Positions 44,880 through 56,939 of a stretch of DNA of 64,000 nt are shown here, one piece after another. A model generated the notes under the pieces. It was not told the origin of the DNA and did not search any database. It saw nothing but the letters and a program-made list of their open reading frames with translations. This DNA comes from Apricaphanius iberus. Its lineage: Eukaryota > Chordata > Actinopteri > Cyprinodontiformes > Aphaniidae. The stretch is taken from NCBI GenBank assembly GCA_028564705.1, contig JAPXFQ010002840.1, forward strand, positions 1,039,501 to 1,103,500, in the 5' to 3' direction. Both the position numbers and the translations under genes were made by a program. Within the stretch, counting starts at the first letter, position 1; each line of letters begins with the position of its first letter.

Positions 44880-45545
44880 ATTCTCAGAGGCAGAGCGAAT
44901 GCTACTACGAAGTGTTGATGGAAACTCAGATTTTGAATCGTCTGATCTGGAAGATCAAGATGTAGAGTTCAGAAGCCTCCAAGGATCACCTTCAGGAGGG
45001 ACAATGGGTTAGCGGAGTCGGGCCCATCAGAACAGTTCTCCCGCCGCCTATGTCAAGTCACCGTCCAGAATAAATCTGTTCTACAAGCTATAAAATACCA
45101 TTAAGCTTGTCAACAGCCTTGATATTTTGAACAACGGCCAAAGAATAGATCCTTTGTGGAGAGTGACTTCAAATAATGTAAGGCAGGTATGCCTGAGTCT
45201 ATCTAGAACAAGGTAAATGGTTGCTTTTACTGGTTGCTGTCCAGTGTGCCTTTACCAACTGGGTTGACGTTTGACTTGGCTACACCTAATGGCCTGGTTT
45301 TAGACTTTGACTTTAGTTTTAGAAGGCGAGACCAGCTTCAGAGTCCCACAAGGAAATGGCAACGGGAGAACAGGCTGCCCTTCTATAGGCCGAATCTGCT
45401 GCCTGAGTCGCCCACCTGTACTTCGACAGGTTCTTTACTACAACCAACGTCCTGGACACTCTGGAACAGAAACTATTGGTGAACAGATTAAATAGTTAAA
45501 CATCATAGGGGAATAAGCCTCTCAAGAGGAAAGGAATGAAGCAGT
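44880..45545 (+). pseudogene. piggyBac-like transposase relic
   Basis: Three plus frames supply pieces in order. 44893-45010 is acidic (ERMLLRSVDGNSDFESSDLE), like piggyBac N-termini. 45270-45315 reads NGLVLDFDF with flanking residues. 45408-45480 reads HLYFDRFFTTTNVLDTLEQK, the region with the second catalytic Asp in the piggyBac DDE domain. At least two frame changes separate them, and most of the roughly 550-residue protein is absent. TTAA-flanked ends were not found. Confidence 0.6.
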
Positions 45546-45666
45546 GGAAACAGTGGTTAGCCAAAAAACGAAGCTGTATGGATGGATAGAATGATTGATA
45601 GTCATTCCAGTGCTCGTAAATTTAGAATATATCTTAGATTGGGCAAATAAAACATGAGGAAACATG

Positions 45667-45790
45667 TTAGATTTCTCTGTTGAACAGTCTTATGGCGGCA
45701 GGAACAATCGATCTCCTGAATCTCTCAGTCCTGCATCTCAAAGAGATCAATCTTTCACTGCAGCTGCTTCTCTGGCTTTTGAGTTCTTGA
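45667..45790 (-). pseudogene. LINE C-terminal fragment
   Basis: Minus frame with ERLISLRCRTERFRRSIVPA and AIRLFN, the R-T-x-R-F-x-x-S-(F/I)-x-P-x-A-I-R-L-(Y/F/L)-N end of non-LTR ORF2 proteins. Short and isolated. Confidence 0.6.
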
Positions 45791-46039
45791 ATTATTTGAA
45801 GCCACAGACTCGAGGTATGAGCTCCCCAGTCACAACTACTTTGCTCGGGAAGCACTGCCACACACGTACACCGAAGCCGGGTAGCATCTTGGCGACCAAC
45901 TCGCTGACGTGCAACATTTTGCGTCGACCAGTGACGATTGAGCCTGACAGTTCATTAAATTCAAGACTAGGAGATAAAATCAGCATGTCTCCAAACAAGT
46001 TATTTCCCCCAAATTTCCGGTTTAACTGTGACTAAACAT

Positions 46040-46145
46040 TTTCTCTCACTTTGTGATGAAAAAATATCGGGATATATATGTCGTATATCGATATTTAGCC
46101 CAAATATGTCAGGATATGAGTTTTGGACCATATCGCCCAGCCCTA
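46040..46145 (-). mobile_element. hAT-like MITE end
   Basis: Ends ggaccatatcgcccagcccta after repeated atatcggga/tatatcgatat words. The other end was not located. Confidence 0.5.
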
Positions 46146-47849
46146 ATTAGCTTCAACATCATGTTTCACTTTGAATGACATTTCATAGCTTAAAAAATTT
46201 GATATATGTTTTTTTTATATTTTTAATAATCTAACTACATTCCCAACAAACTGAAAAGCTTTAAAAAATGAGTGATTAGGAAAAATGTTTTGTCCTGGTA
46301 GTCAGGAGGATACAGAGTAGTTCAGGGGTTAATATTTAAAAAAAGAAAATATCCACAGAAATTATTAATTTTTACCTTTTATCATTAAAAATAGTGAAAT
46401 TAAAAAAAAGACTATATGGAGGTTTAGGCTTTCACATCCAGCTCAAAGGGAAACAAACTCTGACCCAAAGTTTCCTATTTTCCAACCCAAACGTATAATT
46501 TTCCTTTTGGATAACTTTCCGCGGATGGGGAGTGACGGTCCTGTCATTATTGATGCCGCACCTGTAATCAGGTGCAGAAGAAACGCCTGCTGTAATCCCC
46601 CCCTTATCATTTACTCATATCTGACCTCCAACCAGGAAACTTTCCTCTGTGGTCACAGTCTAAGAAATAAAACGTTTGATATAATTGATAAAGTTACGGC
46701 AATCTTTTCCACAAAACTCTGTCAAGTAAGCCTAAAACAAGATGGGTTTGAAATTGATTAAATCAAAGAAAATTGTATTAATTACACGCTTGAAATGAAC
46801 AATTTTAAGTATATTGAAAATAAACCAATTTCATTTCTTACAGTGCAGGGGGGTGAGCTAGAAAAAAACGACTCTGGGTTTCACTTTCAGAAGTTCTTTC
46901 AGGATTAAACTACGTTATGTTTAAATTCAGACTTCATTATTCGTGTCCAGAAGTTGAAACTCCACCGTGGAACAGCAGAAGAAGTTTTCTTGAGCTCCAA
47001 GCGTTTTTCCGAAGCTCTTTACTGGTTTGTTTTATCTGCATTTTAAGACGCTCTGACAAACATTTTCACCTCGTGCATCAAATCTTTGCGTTCCTGCAAG
47101 GCCCCCCTCGCATTCAGCGCTTCGTTTATCCTCCCGTGTCGTCTCTCTTTTATCGCTGATGTCATTCACACCGCAAAACTTTTCCATGAAGCCGCTTTCA
47201 CTTCCTCTTCTGAATGAATGAAAAAAAAAAGAGAAAAACCCCGAAAACACTTCGGCCGTTTGTAGAACTACTGAAAAAGAAAAGGGTTTTGATCGGTTCC
47301 TGCCTAGATCTCCCGTCCCAAACCGAACTTCCTAGGAAACCGCAGCAAAGTGAAGATTGGGTGAAACCTGCTGGTTGTGCCGTTTTTAGTAACTGACCTC
47401 ATTCTGATTGTACCAGATTAGAGAATGTCGGTATAAAAAAGACAGTTTAGACCAGAAACTGCCTGGTTTTAGTCAAACCTGTTCTGATGAGTCTGTCGTG
47501 ATCTAGAATAGATCAATTCTTTATTTTCACACAAGCCTGAATTCGGTTGTAGCAGCAGCAAAGTGGTAGAAGATTCAGAAATTGATAGGTATATAAAAAA
47601 TTATTTAAAAGTTCAAAATACAAAGAACATTATGGAAAGAGTACGGTAAAGTCATTAAAAGTAAAAATAAAGAACGAGCATGTGTACTTGTGCATTTTAA
47701 AAAAACTTTCTCAGAAATCTTAAAGGATAAAATAAATCAAATATAGAAAATGTAAATAAGAGAGACTGAAAAAAAAAAGAGATAAACAGATTAGAAAATG
47801 CCTGAAAAGACGGATGGAAATATTTTTAGACAGATAAATGGATGGATGG

Positions 47850-48440
47850 TAGTAGTGGGCAATATAGGTGGCATAAGGTATAAATGATATGAATTTAGCC
47901 AAAGGTAAAGATTCTGACTAAACCTTCAAACGCGTTTTGATGATGTCATCAAGCTGTGCCTACGTACTTTGTAGCAGTGTTTGTCTTCACACTAGACATT
48001 TAAAGTTTGATGTCTTTAATTTAACAGAAGAGAAACCTGTTGGACTCAAAGCATTTAATTCAAATATATTAAGGGTTTCTTTTTGAGCAATATTACATTT
48101 ATAAATAAGTAACCAGGAAAGCAGACAATTATCAACTTTATTTTAAAAAGATCCAGCTTTTATTTTCATAGTATTTTCATCTTTTGTTTATGTTTTGGGA
48201 ATTTTGTGTTGCCTTATTTTGGAAGAAGAATCACACCTATTTGTATGGTATTTAATACATTTTTTTAAATGCTTTTTGCACTACAAATATTTGTTTAATG
48301 ACATTATTAATCTGTTTGAAGTTGTTCTGGTGGAACGTGCCTGGAAAATGAGGATGTTCATAGCATGTTTGACATATAAAGAAAAGAAAAACATAGATTA
48401 TGTTGCGATATAGATTTGAGGACATATCGCCCAGCCCTTA
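47850..48440. mobile_element. hAT-like MITE, 591 bp
   Basis: Left tagtagtgggcaatatagg, right acatatcgcccagccctta (inverse-related). Flanks atggatgg and atggacaa agree at 5 of 8 positions. A local ggatggat microsatellite makes the duplication uncertain. Confidence 0.6.
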
Positions 48441-48478
48441 ATGGACAAGTGGATGATAGACCTATGAATGGATGGTAG

Positions 48479-49045
48479 GGCGGAGTATCGATTCAAAGTC
48501 AAAGCGTTAGAATCGATTATAACGATCCAGTTCAATTTAGATATGGGTCACTGCTATAAAGAACTCTTTTTTTAGCTGTTATCTTAATTGTATGCCTGTA
48601 ATTCAATGAATTATCACTGGGTAACAGTTTACCTGGAAAAAAAGAAGTGTAATAACTAGTGATGCACCGATACTGGTACATTGTAATGTACAGTATCGGT
48701 TAAAGCTAACCGATACCATGAACAGATTCTTTAAATTTGTAAACTCTGTAATAATTTCACTGAAAAGTGTTTTGTTTTTTTTTTAAATAAAAACGTTCTT
48801 CTAACTCATTGCATTGTTTTTGTGTGGTAAAAGTATCGGTAGGTACTCAAATCCAAGTATCGGTATTGTATCGGTTTGAAAAAAAGTGGTATCGTTGCAT
48901 CCCTGGTAATAACACTTTGAGAATTAAGCCTTTTTTTTTATTCCTTTTTTAGCTGTAAAAAAAAAACTGTGTTCAACAGTTAAAACGACTTTTGAAATTG
49001 TGAATGTTGAAGATTTTTATACGAATCGGTTCAGAATCCAAAGCG
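48479..49045. mobile_element. MITE remnant interrupted by the 249-bp MITE
   Basis: Starts agggcggagtatcgattcaa and ends near gaatcggttcagaatccaaag, with words shared with 13803-13930 (gatccagttc, gatatgggtca). Confidence 0.45.
48657..48905. mobile_element. 249-bp hAT-type MITE with perfect 8-bp duplication
   Basis: Ends TAGTGATGCACCGATAC and inverse of CAGGGATGCAACGATAC. gtaataac flanks it on both sides (48649-48656, 48906-48913). Confidence 0.9.
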
Positions 49046-49126
49046 GTTGCCTTAATGGATGAAAAGCTGGATGGATTCTTAAAGGAATCGGGTATTAAAA
49101 CACTTTATTTTCCATTTCTACCCTTA

Positions 49127-49813
<687 letters not shown>

Positions 49814-49833
49814 TCAGCGGAACCGGCCGCCGC

Positions 49834-49839
49834 TCACAT
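49834..49839 (-). promoter_or_regulatory. Minimal start-stop uORF (ATGTGA) upstream of zcchc14
   Basis: On the minus strand ATG at 49839-49837 is followed at once by TGA, 59 nt upstream of the main ATG. Its context is weak (T at -3). If the leader starts upstream of it, this would be an AUG-stop element. Whether it is transcribed is inference. Confidence 0.45.
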
Positions 49840-50085
49840 CAAAGGGAGCGCGTGCGCGCGTGCGTAAAAGCGTCGCTCCTGAACTTTTCGGAAACTTTCC
49901 CCCGAAACTTCGCCGTTTGTTCCGAGCTGGGAGGGCGAAATGAAAGAAGAACAGACGCTTCCTTTGTTTTCGGACTTCTTCCACGGTAATCCCCGCTCCT
50001 GGAGCCCGGCCGCCCGGACTGGTTGTTCTCTCTGCGCCGTGTCCCCACCACCCTGCCGCCGCCGGGGACCTCACACTTCCTCACC

Positions 50086-50110
50086 CTGCTGCTGCTGCTG
50101 CTGCTGCTGC
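50086..50110. repeat. (CTG)8 trinucleotide repeat, CAG on the zcchc14 sense strand
   Basis: Eight uninterrupted CTG units on the plus strand, about 306 bp upstream of the zcchc14 ATG inside the CpG island. On the gene's sense strand this is CAG. It could be in the 5' leader or the promoter. Confidence 0.9.
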
Positions 50111-50259
50111 ACAAACACCACCGAGTTGACGCCGAACCGTGCAGAGACTTCAGGAGCAGGTCGTCCTCATGGTCCCAGGAAACCCGATTCAACTGGGACA
50201 AAGCTTAAAAACAAGCGCTGGGGAGCCTGGAGCTACAGCCCGCTGCAGCTGGGAATGGC

Positions 50260-51510
50260 ATTTGAACATTACAGAGACATTACCTCACCGGACACGGCCG
50301 TGCACAAAAATCTGTCAGCGGTAAAAGTTCAGGTTTTATTCACCGTTCGCAAACTTAAACTGTAACCAAACATGAATCCTTTCATGACTCCACAGAGAGA
50401 GAGAAAAAAAAAAAAACACAGCTGTGGAGAACATTATCCCAATTCTGCCTTAAAACAAGTATCGCCTCCTCCGATTGGCTGGGCTGGCCGTCTGTAATGA
50501 GATCCTGTGTCGTGATTGGTGCAGAGGGATTTCCGATAAATTTCTGCTCCACATCTTTTCTCATGGCCTTCATAAGTACCGCAAATGAGTTTTTAGTGGC
50601 CCTTCCCAGTACCTGATAAACGTGTCATGTTTATATATCGCTTCCCTTTGCCCTTTTGGAACTAATTTACACATTAACACGTTAAAAATTAATGTTAATT
50701 TGTTGATTTGATTAGAAATGGAAAAAAAAAAATATGGAGAGACGTATTTCCAGAGCCGGCCCAAGATAGAAGCGAACTAAACGGTTTGTCATAAATGTTA
50801 CAATTGCACAGAGATGTTAATCAAACTGAGTTATATTCACATTTTCATATTCTGTTTTGTTTTAAGTGTAGATTATTATAAAACATTTCAGTTGTTTATA
50901 TGTTTGTTTGTAACTAGTCAAGTTTCTTTGTAAATCATTATTTTATTTATATTTTTAAATAAAAATTATAGTTTTACCTTAAAAATGTAAAAAAAAAAAG
51001 TTTCAAAAATATTTAAATTAAATAAATTTAAAGGAATATAAATATATTTTTATATATATTTGTGGTATGTATATACCACAAATTTTAATTTAGAAAAACA
51101 TGATTATATTTAAAAAAATATATGAATTACCGCTGATTGATTTTTAGGATTAGCCTTCTTTCCCAGATTAGACCAAACCTTGATTGAAATGCTGTAATTG
51201 TGGGTAGTGGTCTTACAAATAGAAGCTATCAATAGAATAAGTAGCACGGTGGAATAACAGGAGCCAATAATAGACTTGGGACTACATTAAGACAAAAAAG
51301 GTAAATGACCTGTACTTGTATAGAACTTTAATTAGTCCCTACCGACCCCAAAGCGCTTTACGTTACCTTAATCCACATTACTGAGTTTTTACTGCTGTTG
51401 TTTGAGGACATTATAAGTTTAATGCAAGAAAACGGTTCCGACAAAGGGTTTCAAAAATCAGCCAATCTAGGATTTTTCAGAGTATGAATCAAGGGGCCAA
51501 ATATTACTCT
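50260..51510. other. Upstream intergenic sequence, nothing definite
   Basis: AT-rich. A short piece at 51300-51365 (accgaccccaaagcgctttac) is a known type of dispersed fish repeat. 51040-51110 contains the palindromic tgtggtatgtatataccaca. No gene seen. Confidence 0.4.
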
Positions 51511-51516
51511 AAAACC

Positions 51517-52902
51517 CAGTGGCAGCTGGCCAATAGAGGGCGCTATGGCGCCGCCCCACCACTCACAGCTGGTCATATTACGTTGAATAAAACGTGGAAT
51601 TTTTTTAAAATAATAAAATAAAAATGTTTCAAAATATATGTGTGTTTTCTTTCAGATGCAAATTCTTTCAAAATGCAGAAAGAGAAAGAGGATTATTCGG
51701 TTATATCGCTATAAACAATAGAGTTTGAGAGAAAAGCATAGCAGGAGAAGCTTGATGTAAAATAGCTCCGATCTGATCATTCAAACATCAGACCATTCAG
51801 CAGTAAAACGCGAGTAGAAAGCGCCGTATTAATATTGAATTATGCATGTTGGGTCTCTGTATAGCTTCAGTATCTTTCTTAGTAAGTTATCGCTGCGTTA
51901 AAAATGTGGATTATCCAGTTAAAGTGATGTTTTCTGACTTAAATTAGTGCTAATCATTAGAGGAAGTAGCGGTGTAAACACCACTATTTCACAATAAGAG
52001 CATGTATTCCTGTTGTTTAAATTGATTAATTTATAGTTTATCTGCTGAGTGTTTACATTTTGGGAAAAGGTAAATTGTAACATTTTATTACTAAGTCTAT
52101 ATTACATTTGATTTATTTGATATTTAACAGCTGCTGATATCCAGATATTAAGTTTATTCATATATTTTGGTTATTTCTACCTTGCATTTGTTCTTATTTT
52201 TCATGAGATCACACATATCATCTCCCTTCCTCACATTTATATCACCCAAACCTGTATCAGCAGCTGTGTGGAAATAATAAAGAACAGCTGAAATATAACA
52301 GCCGCCAGTGGAGCTCTGGCAGGTTCTCCCAGTATGAACAGAGTGATCCCAGTCTGAACCAGAACCTCTATAGACAGCTCAGTGTTTCCTCCTCTACAGT
52401 AGCAGTCTGTTCTAGAGAAACTGTTGAAGCCTCTGACTGAAACCATTGTTATCGTAGGATATTCCTATTAAGAGGATCATAAGGGTTGTCCAACATTAAT
52501 AAGAAACAGTCAGCTTTACATACAGAAAATGTTAGTTTGTGTTAGCAACTGGCTAAACGCTCAATAGTTTAAAATGGTCACGTGTGAATATGATTGTGGA
52601 CTATTAATCTCTCCTTTATTTAATGGGGAAAAAAAGCTACGGCAATTGGATTTGTGCCTTTACACTAAAAATTTTAGTCATATTTAGGAATGTAAATTAA
52701 TCTGGATTAATTCACAGCTACCCTGTAATAATTAGGTAAAAACAAAACAAACAAAAAAACTGCCGTTTCAGTCAGCTATATACATTTCACCACCCACACC
52801 ATGTTGATTAATAATTCACAGCTACCCTGTAGTTAATTAGTTATAAAAAATCATTTGACAACCCTAATATCTAGCCGTCATCGTAGCCACCAGCCGCCAC
52901 AG
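51517..52902. mobile_element. hAT-type element (cagtggcagctgg end)
   Basis: Starts CAGTGGCAGCTGGCC...ggcgctatggcgccgcccca and ends at or near ccaccagccgccac (about 52890-52902), its inverse. The left flank ctaaaacc is not repeated at the right, so the exact end is unsure. Parts recur at 41560-42190. The 69-residue minus frame 52237-52446 is unrecognised. Confidence 0.55.
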
Positions 52903-54670
52903 AAATCCTTACACACGAACCTCGGTTTCAGTCAGGTAGACGCATTTCACCACCTACACCCTGCTGAAACACTTTAATGTAATTTTACATGAATTTTTGG
53001 TGTAAACAGACAAAATAAGCCAGAAATAGTATTAGTTTAAAGTGTGTTTTTTGGTGAAAGAAGCACCAAAACAATATCTGGGTTGGTCGAAGGAGGAAAG
53101 TCAACAGGACACCAAGAGAAGGCTCAATTATTTCCAGTATAACAACTGAACAAACTGGATCTCATTGGAAGATTTTAGTCTGACTATATTTATTCAGAGG
53201 GTCGGAAAATCCAGTGTTTTCACTGGGATCATTTTCTGGTACTTACAGGTCAGGGATTTTATAAGGAGAAACACTTCTGCTCTATCATAACACACAGAAA
53301 GACAAATTGTGATTCACCAGTAAGTAACCAAAAAAATAATTTAATTTATTTTGTTAACAGGTTCCACAAAATTGAATAGATTGTACGTGGAGGCACAAAA
53401 AAAAAAAACGCAGCAGGAAATGGGCCTCAACATCGGGGTCTCTGTACACTGAGCACTTGCATTAACCACTTTGCTGCACACTAACCCAAAAATCATAAAT
53501 TGTCTCTCTTGTATTATTTAAATACAAGAGAGACATTATGCGTTTCTCCAAACAGCATCAATAATGTCGCAGTTAAGTTTCCTTTCCCCACAATTCCTTT
53601 AAAAGAGTAGGATTCCTTAAATTGTGACATTTTGAAGCGTTGTAAAATGTGCTAATAAAAGTAGAGGTCTTTCTAGATGTTGCGTTCGAACGGAAGTGTT
53701 TCTCCTTGTAAAATTCGACGAGCTGGATAGATGAGATCAGAGTAAAAGCCTCCAAAGAGATCCAGTTTGTTCAGTTGTTAAACAGGAGATTACCGAACCT
53801 TCTGTCCTGTTCTCTTTCTCCCTTTGACCAACGCAGATATTGTTTTGGTGCTTCTTTCACCCGAAAACATACTTTAAACCAGCAGTGTCAAACTCATTTC
53901 CATTTTGGGCCACATCAAGTTGTTGAATATCCTTAAATGGGCCGGTTGTGGTAGAAAGTATTAATAAAACTATAACAAACCGTTAAATTCAGCCTCCCTA
54001 TTCCAAAAGTACGTCTTAAAATTAAATAATGCTGAACATCTTTACATAATGATGATTTAGGACTGTTGAAATAAACATTGATTTTGTTTTACTAATAAAA
54101 TTGTATTGGGGTGCACAAAAATAGCACTTAAGTCTGCGTATAATAAAAAAAATACATTCAAAATCCCACTAAAGTGTTTCAACATGGCGTCGGTGGTGAA
54201 ATGTATCTACCCTACCCTTTTATAAATATTGTGCCGCGCTTATGCCCCCATACTAACAAAAAACCGAGATCCGCCACGGCATCAATCATCAAAGTGCATC
54301 ATCACTGGCTGTAATTAATGTGCTATTTGCTTTAGCTCCTTGGGCGTTGCCAGGCTGTTATGAATTACTATAATTGTCACTGAGGGGGCCTTTCTGGTGT
54401 TTTTGATGTTATTGAAACCAGTGGACACAAGAGGGCGTGAAGCTCCTACCCTTCACTGTCTCCAGAGCCGTTTAATCCTGGTCTGTAAGGTGGGATGTAC
54501 GGCTCAGGTGGGATGAGACGGGACAGAGGCACACAGTTTTTCTACCCTGTCTGACATGTTCAAGTGAGTGAACATGCGGTGTGTTGCAAAGCTGCAAAGG
54601 AGCGATTTTAGTTATGGAAAAAATTGAAATAGAAGCAAGTTTTGCATGGACTTCAGTTTGAAACGCGGCG
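52903..54670. other. Intergenic sequence, mostly unrecognised
   Basis: Contains a palindromic tctcttgtatta...aatacaagagaga at 53504-53534 and, at about 53885-53960, the agcagtgtcaaactcatttcc phrase of a common fish repeat. No gene seen. Confidence 0.4.
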
Positions 54671-54674
54671 TAAT

Positions 54675-56258
54675 AAACGTTAATTAACGCAAATAATCAG
54701 CCAATCAAACGGCAACGACTCAGTACATTTTAGTCATGTAGACATGATCAAGACGATCTGCTGCAGTTCAAGCCGAGCATCAGAATGGGGGAAGAAAGGT
54801 TGTTGGTATTTCAGAAACTGATTCTCTATAGGGATTTTCACGCATCTCTGAGGTTTACAGAGAAGGGTCAGAAGAAGGGAAAAAATATCCAGTGAGCGGC
54901 AGTAATTCTGTGGGCGAAAACTCCTCGTTGATGCCAGAGGTCAGAGGAGAACGACCAGACTGGTTGGAGCTGATAGAAAGGCAGCAGTAACTCAAATAAA
55001 CCACTCGTTACAACCAAGATATGCAGAACAGAATCTCTGAACGCAGAACACGTCAGACCTTGAGGCGGACGGGCTACAGCAGCAGAAGACCACATTCCTG
55101 TCAGCTAAGAACAGGAAACTGAGGCTTAAAATTCACACAGGATTGGAAAAATGTTGCTAGCTTGACGAGTCTCGATTTCTGCTGCCACATTCGGATGTTA
55201 GGGTCAGAATTTAGCATCAACAACATGAAATGGGTCCATCCTGCCTTGTACCAACGGTTCAGGCTGCTGGTGGTGTGATGGTGTGGGGGACATTTTCTTG
55301 GCACGCTTTGGGCCCCTTAGTACCAGTTGATCATCATTGCAACGCCCGCAGCCTACCTGAGTATTGTTGCTCACCATGTCCATCCCTTTGACCACAGTGT
55401 ACCCATCTCCTGATGGCTACTTCCAGCCGGACAACGCGCCATGTCATAAAGCTCCAATCATCTCAGACGGGTTTTTTGAACGTCACAGGTTCACTGCACT
55501 CAAATGGCCTCCACACTCACCAGATCTCAATCCAACAGAGCAGCTTTGGGATGTGGTGGCAGTGGCGGTCCTTCCTACATCTAGTGAGGGGCGCCAAATA
55601 TGCGGCGAGAAAAAAAATATTATGACGTCTGTTTATTTTTTTCAACAGTTTTTGCCACCTCTATATATAATAATACTTTGAGATAAAAATTTGATTGCAC
55701 TGTGAACGAAGTGTGATAACAATGTGTATTAGAACATGTTATTCTTATTCTTTTATCATTTGTTTATTTTGTGCATATAGTGTTTTTATGTGAATCCCAT
55801 TTACAGTATGTAATTTTGCACAGTGTTTTATTAATTAATTTTTTGTTTGGATTCTTTAGTGTGCACTTTTTGTTCTCAGAAGTTGCACTACTGTTCAATT
55901 TAAAAGTTACATTTTTGTATATTTACTATTATTAGTTATTATTTATTCTCTTGCACGCGTTTTTATATTGTTATACTATAAATATTTAAATAAATGTGCA
56001 ACTCTTTGGACATGACTTCTTTTTTCGTGGGCAGGGCGCACCAAACGGTCTAGGACCGGCACTGTATGGTGGAATAGGAGATTCGCATCATCGACTGCGT
56101 GATGCTATCATGTCAATATGGACCAAAAATCTCTGATCAATGTTTCCAGTACCTTGTTGAATCCATGCCACGAAGAATCAAGGAAGTTCTGAAGGCAAAA
56201 AGGGTGTCCAACTTGGTACTAGCAAGGTGTTCCTAATAAAGTGGCAAGTGAGTGTATA
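54675..56258 (+). pseudogene. Tc1-like transposon relic carrying a nested hAT element
   Basis: The interior follows a familiar fish Tc1 family in order: taatcagccaatcaaacggc, atgatcaagacgatctgctgc, tgagcggcagtaattctgtg, cattttcttggcacgctttg and tccagccggacaacgcgcca. The element ends gttcctaataaagtggc...gtgagtgta. The 55364-55558 frame includes YFQPDNAPCHKAP and WPPHSPDLNPTEQLWDVV, the catalytic D-N-A and S-P-D-L-N-P-x-E boxes. Stops and deletions break the frame upstream, the left terminal repeat is missing, and a hAT element splits the C-terminus. Confidence 0.88.
55560..56064. mobile_element. 505-bp hAT-type non-autonomous element
   Basis: Ends CAGTGGCGGTCCT and inverse of CAGTGCCGGTCCT, flanked by tgtggtgg (55552-55559) and tatggtgg (56065-56072), an 8-bp duplication with one change. 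It lies exactly where the Tc1 sequence is interrupted after ctttgggatgtggtgg, so the order of insertion is clear. Confidence 0.92.
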
Positions 56259-56930
56259 TTTAAAACCCATATCAAAACACATATTAAAAACTATATGTTG
56301 AAATATGTTCTTCACCTGTAGGTTTATTGTATAACATTTAAAACTTTAAAAATGTATTACACTTAGCTTTTGGGGCGCTGCGTCACGTCTTTGCGTCCTG
56401 CGGTGGCCGCTTACAGCTGTTCTTTGTCGTAATGTAAAGTCTAAAATACACTCCTAGAATTCCCTGGTACTTACTTTCATTTGCAATTAATACCACTATT
56501 GAGATCACCAGGAATAATAATGATCCTCATTGAGTAATTTTCGCAACTTTTGTACAATAAATGCTAGCTGCTCCCACTTGTATTGTTTATGCTAAGCTAA
56601 CGTCAACAGACTTGCCAAAGTAGAATGACTAGGTTGGTTAGAAAATGCTTTTTCTTCCTCATTTAGTAACTCTGAGGTATATGGCAACCGACGACATTTT
56701 ATTTAGGGATGGGGATATCCTTTTAAGGCAGTCTGCCCGTTTTAAACCTTTACAATTAAGTTTAGGCGTCCTTCTGTAAGCTGAAGTTGGAGTGAATGCC
56801 CGTGTAAGATCAAATTAGTAAATAGGAATAAACATTTTAGCAGGAAGGATTGGTGTTTCTGCTGAGAAATGGTCTGAAATGGAACTAAAAGACCATCCGA
56901 ACAGGGGACACGTTTAACAAGAATAAAAAA
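56259..56930. other. Intergenic sequence, nothing definite
   Basis: AT-rich, with no recognised element or gene. Confidence 0.4.
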
Positions 56931-56939
56931 AAAATGTCA

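Noticed and set aside
47720..47902. A 60-residue hydrophobic minus frame resembling a membrane peptide
   Set aside because: AT-rich sequence translated; it runs into a MITE end and a ggatggat microsatellite.
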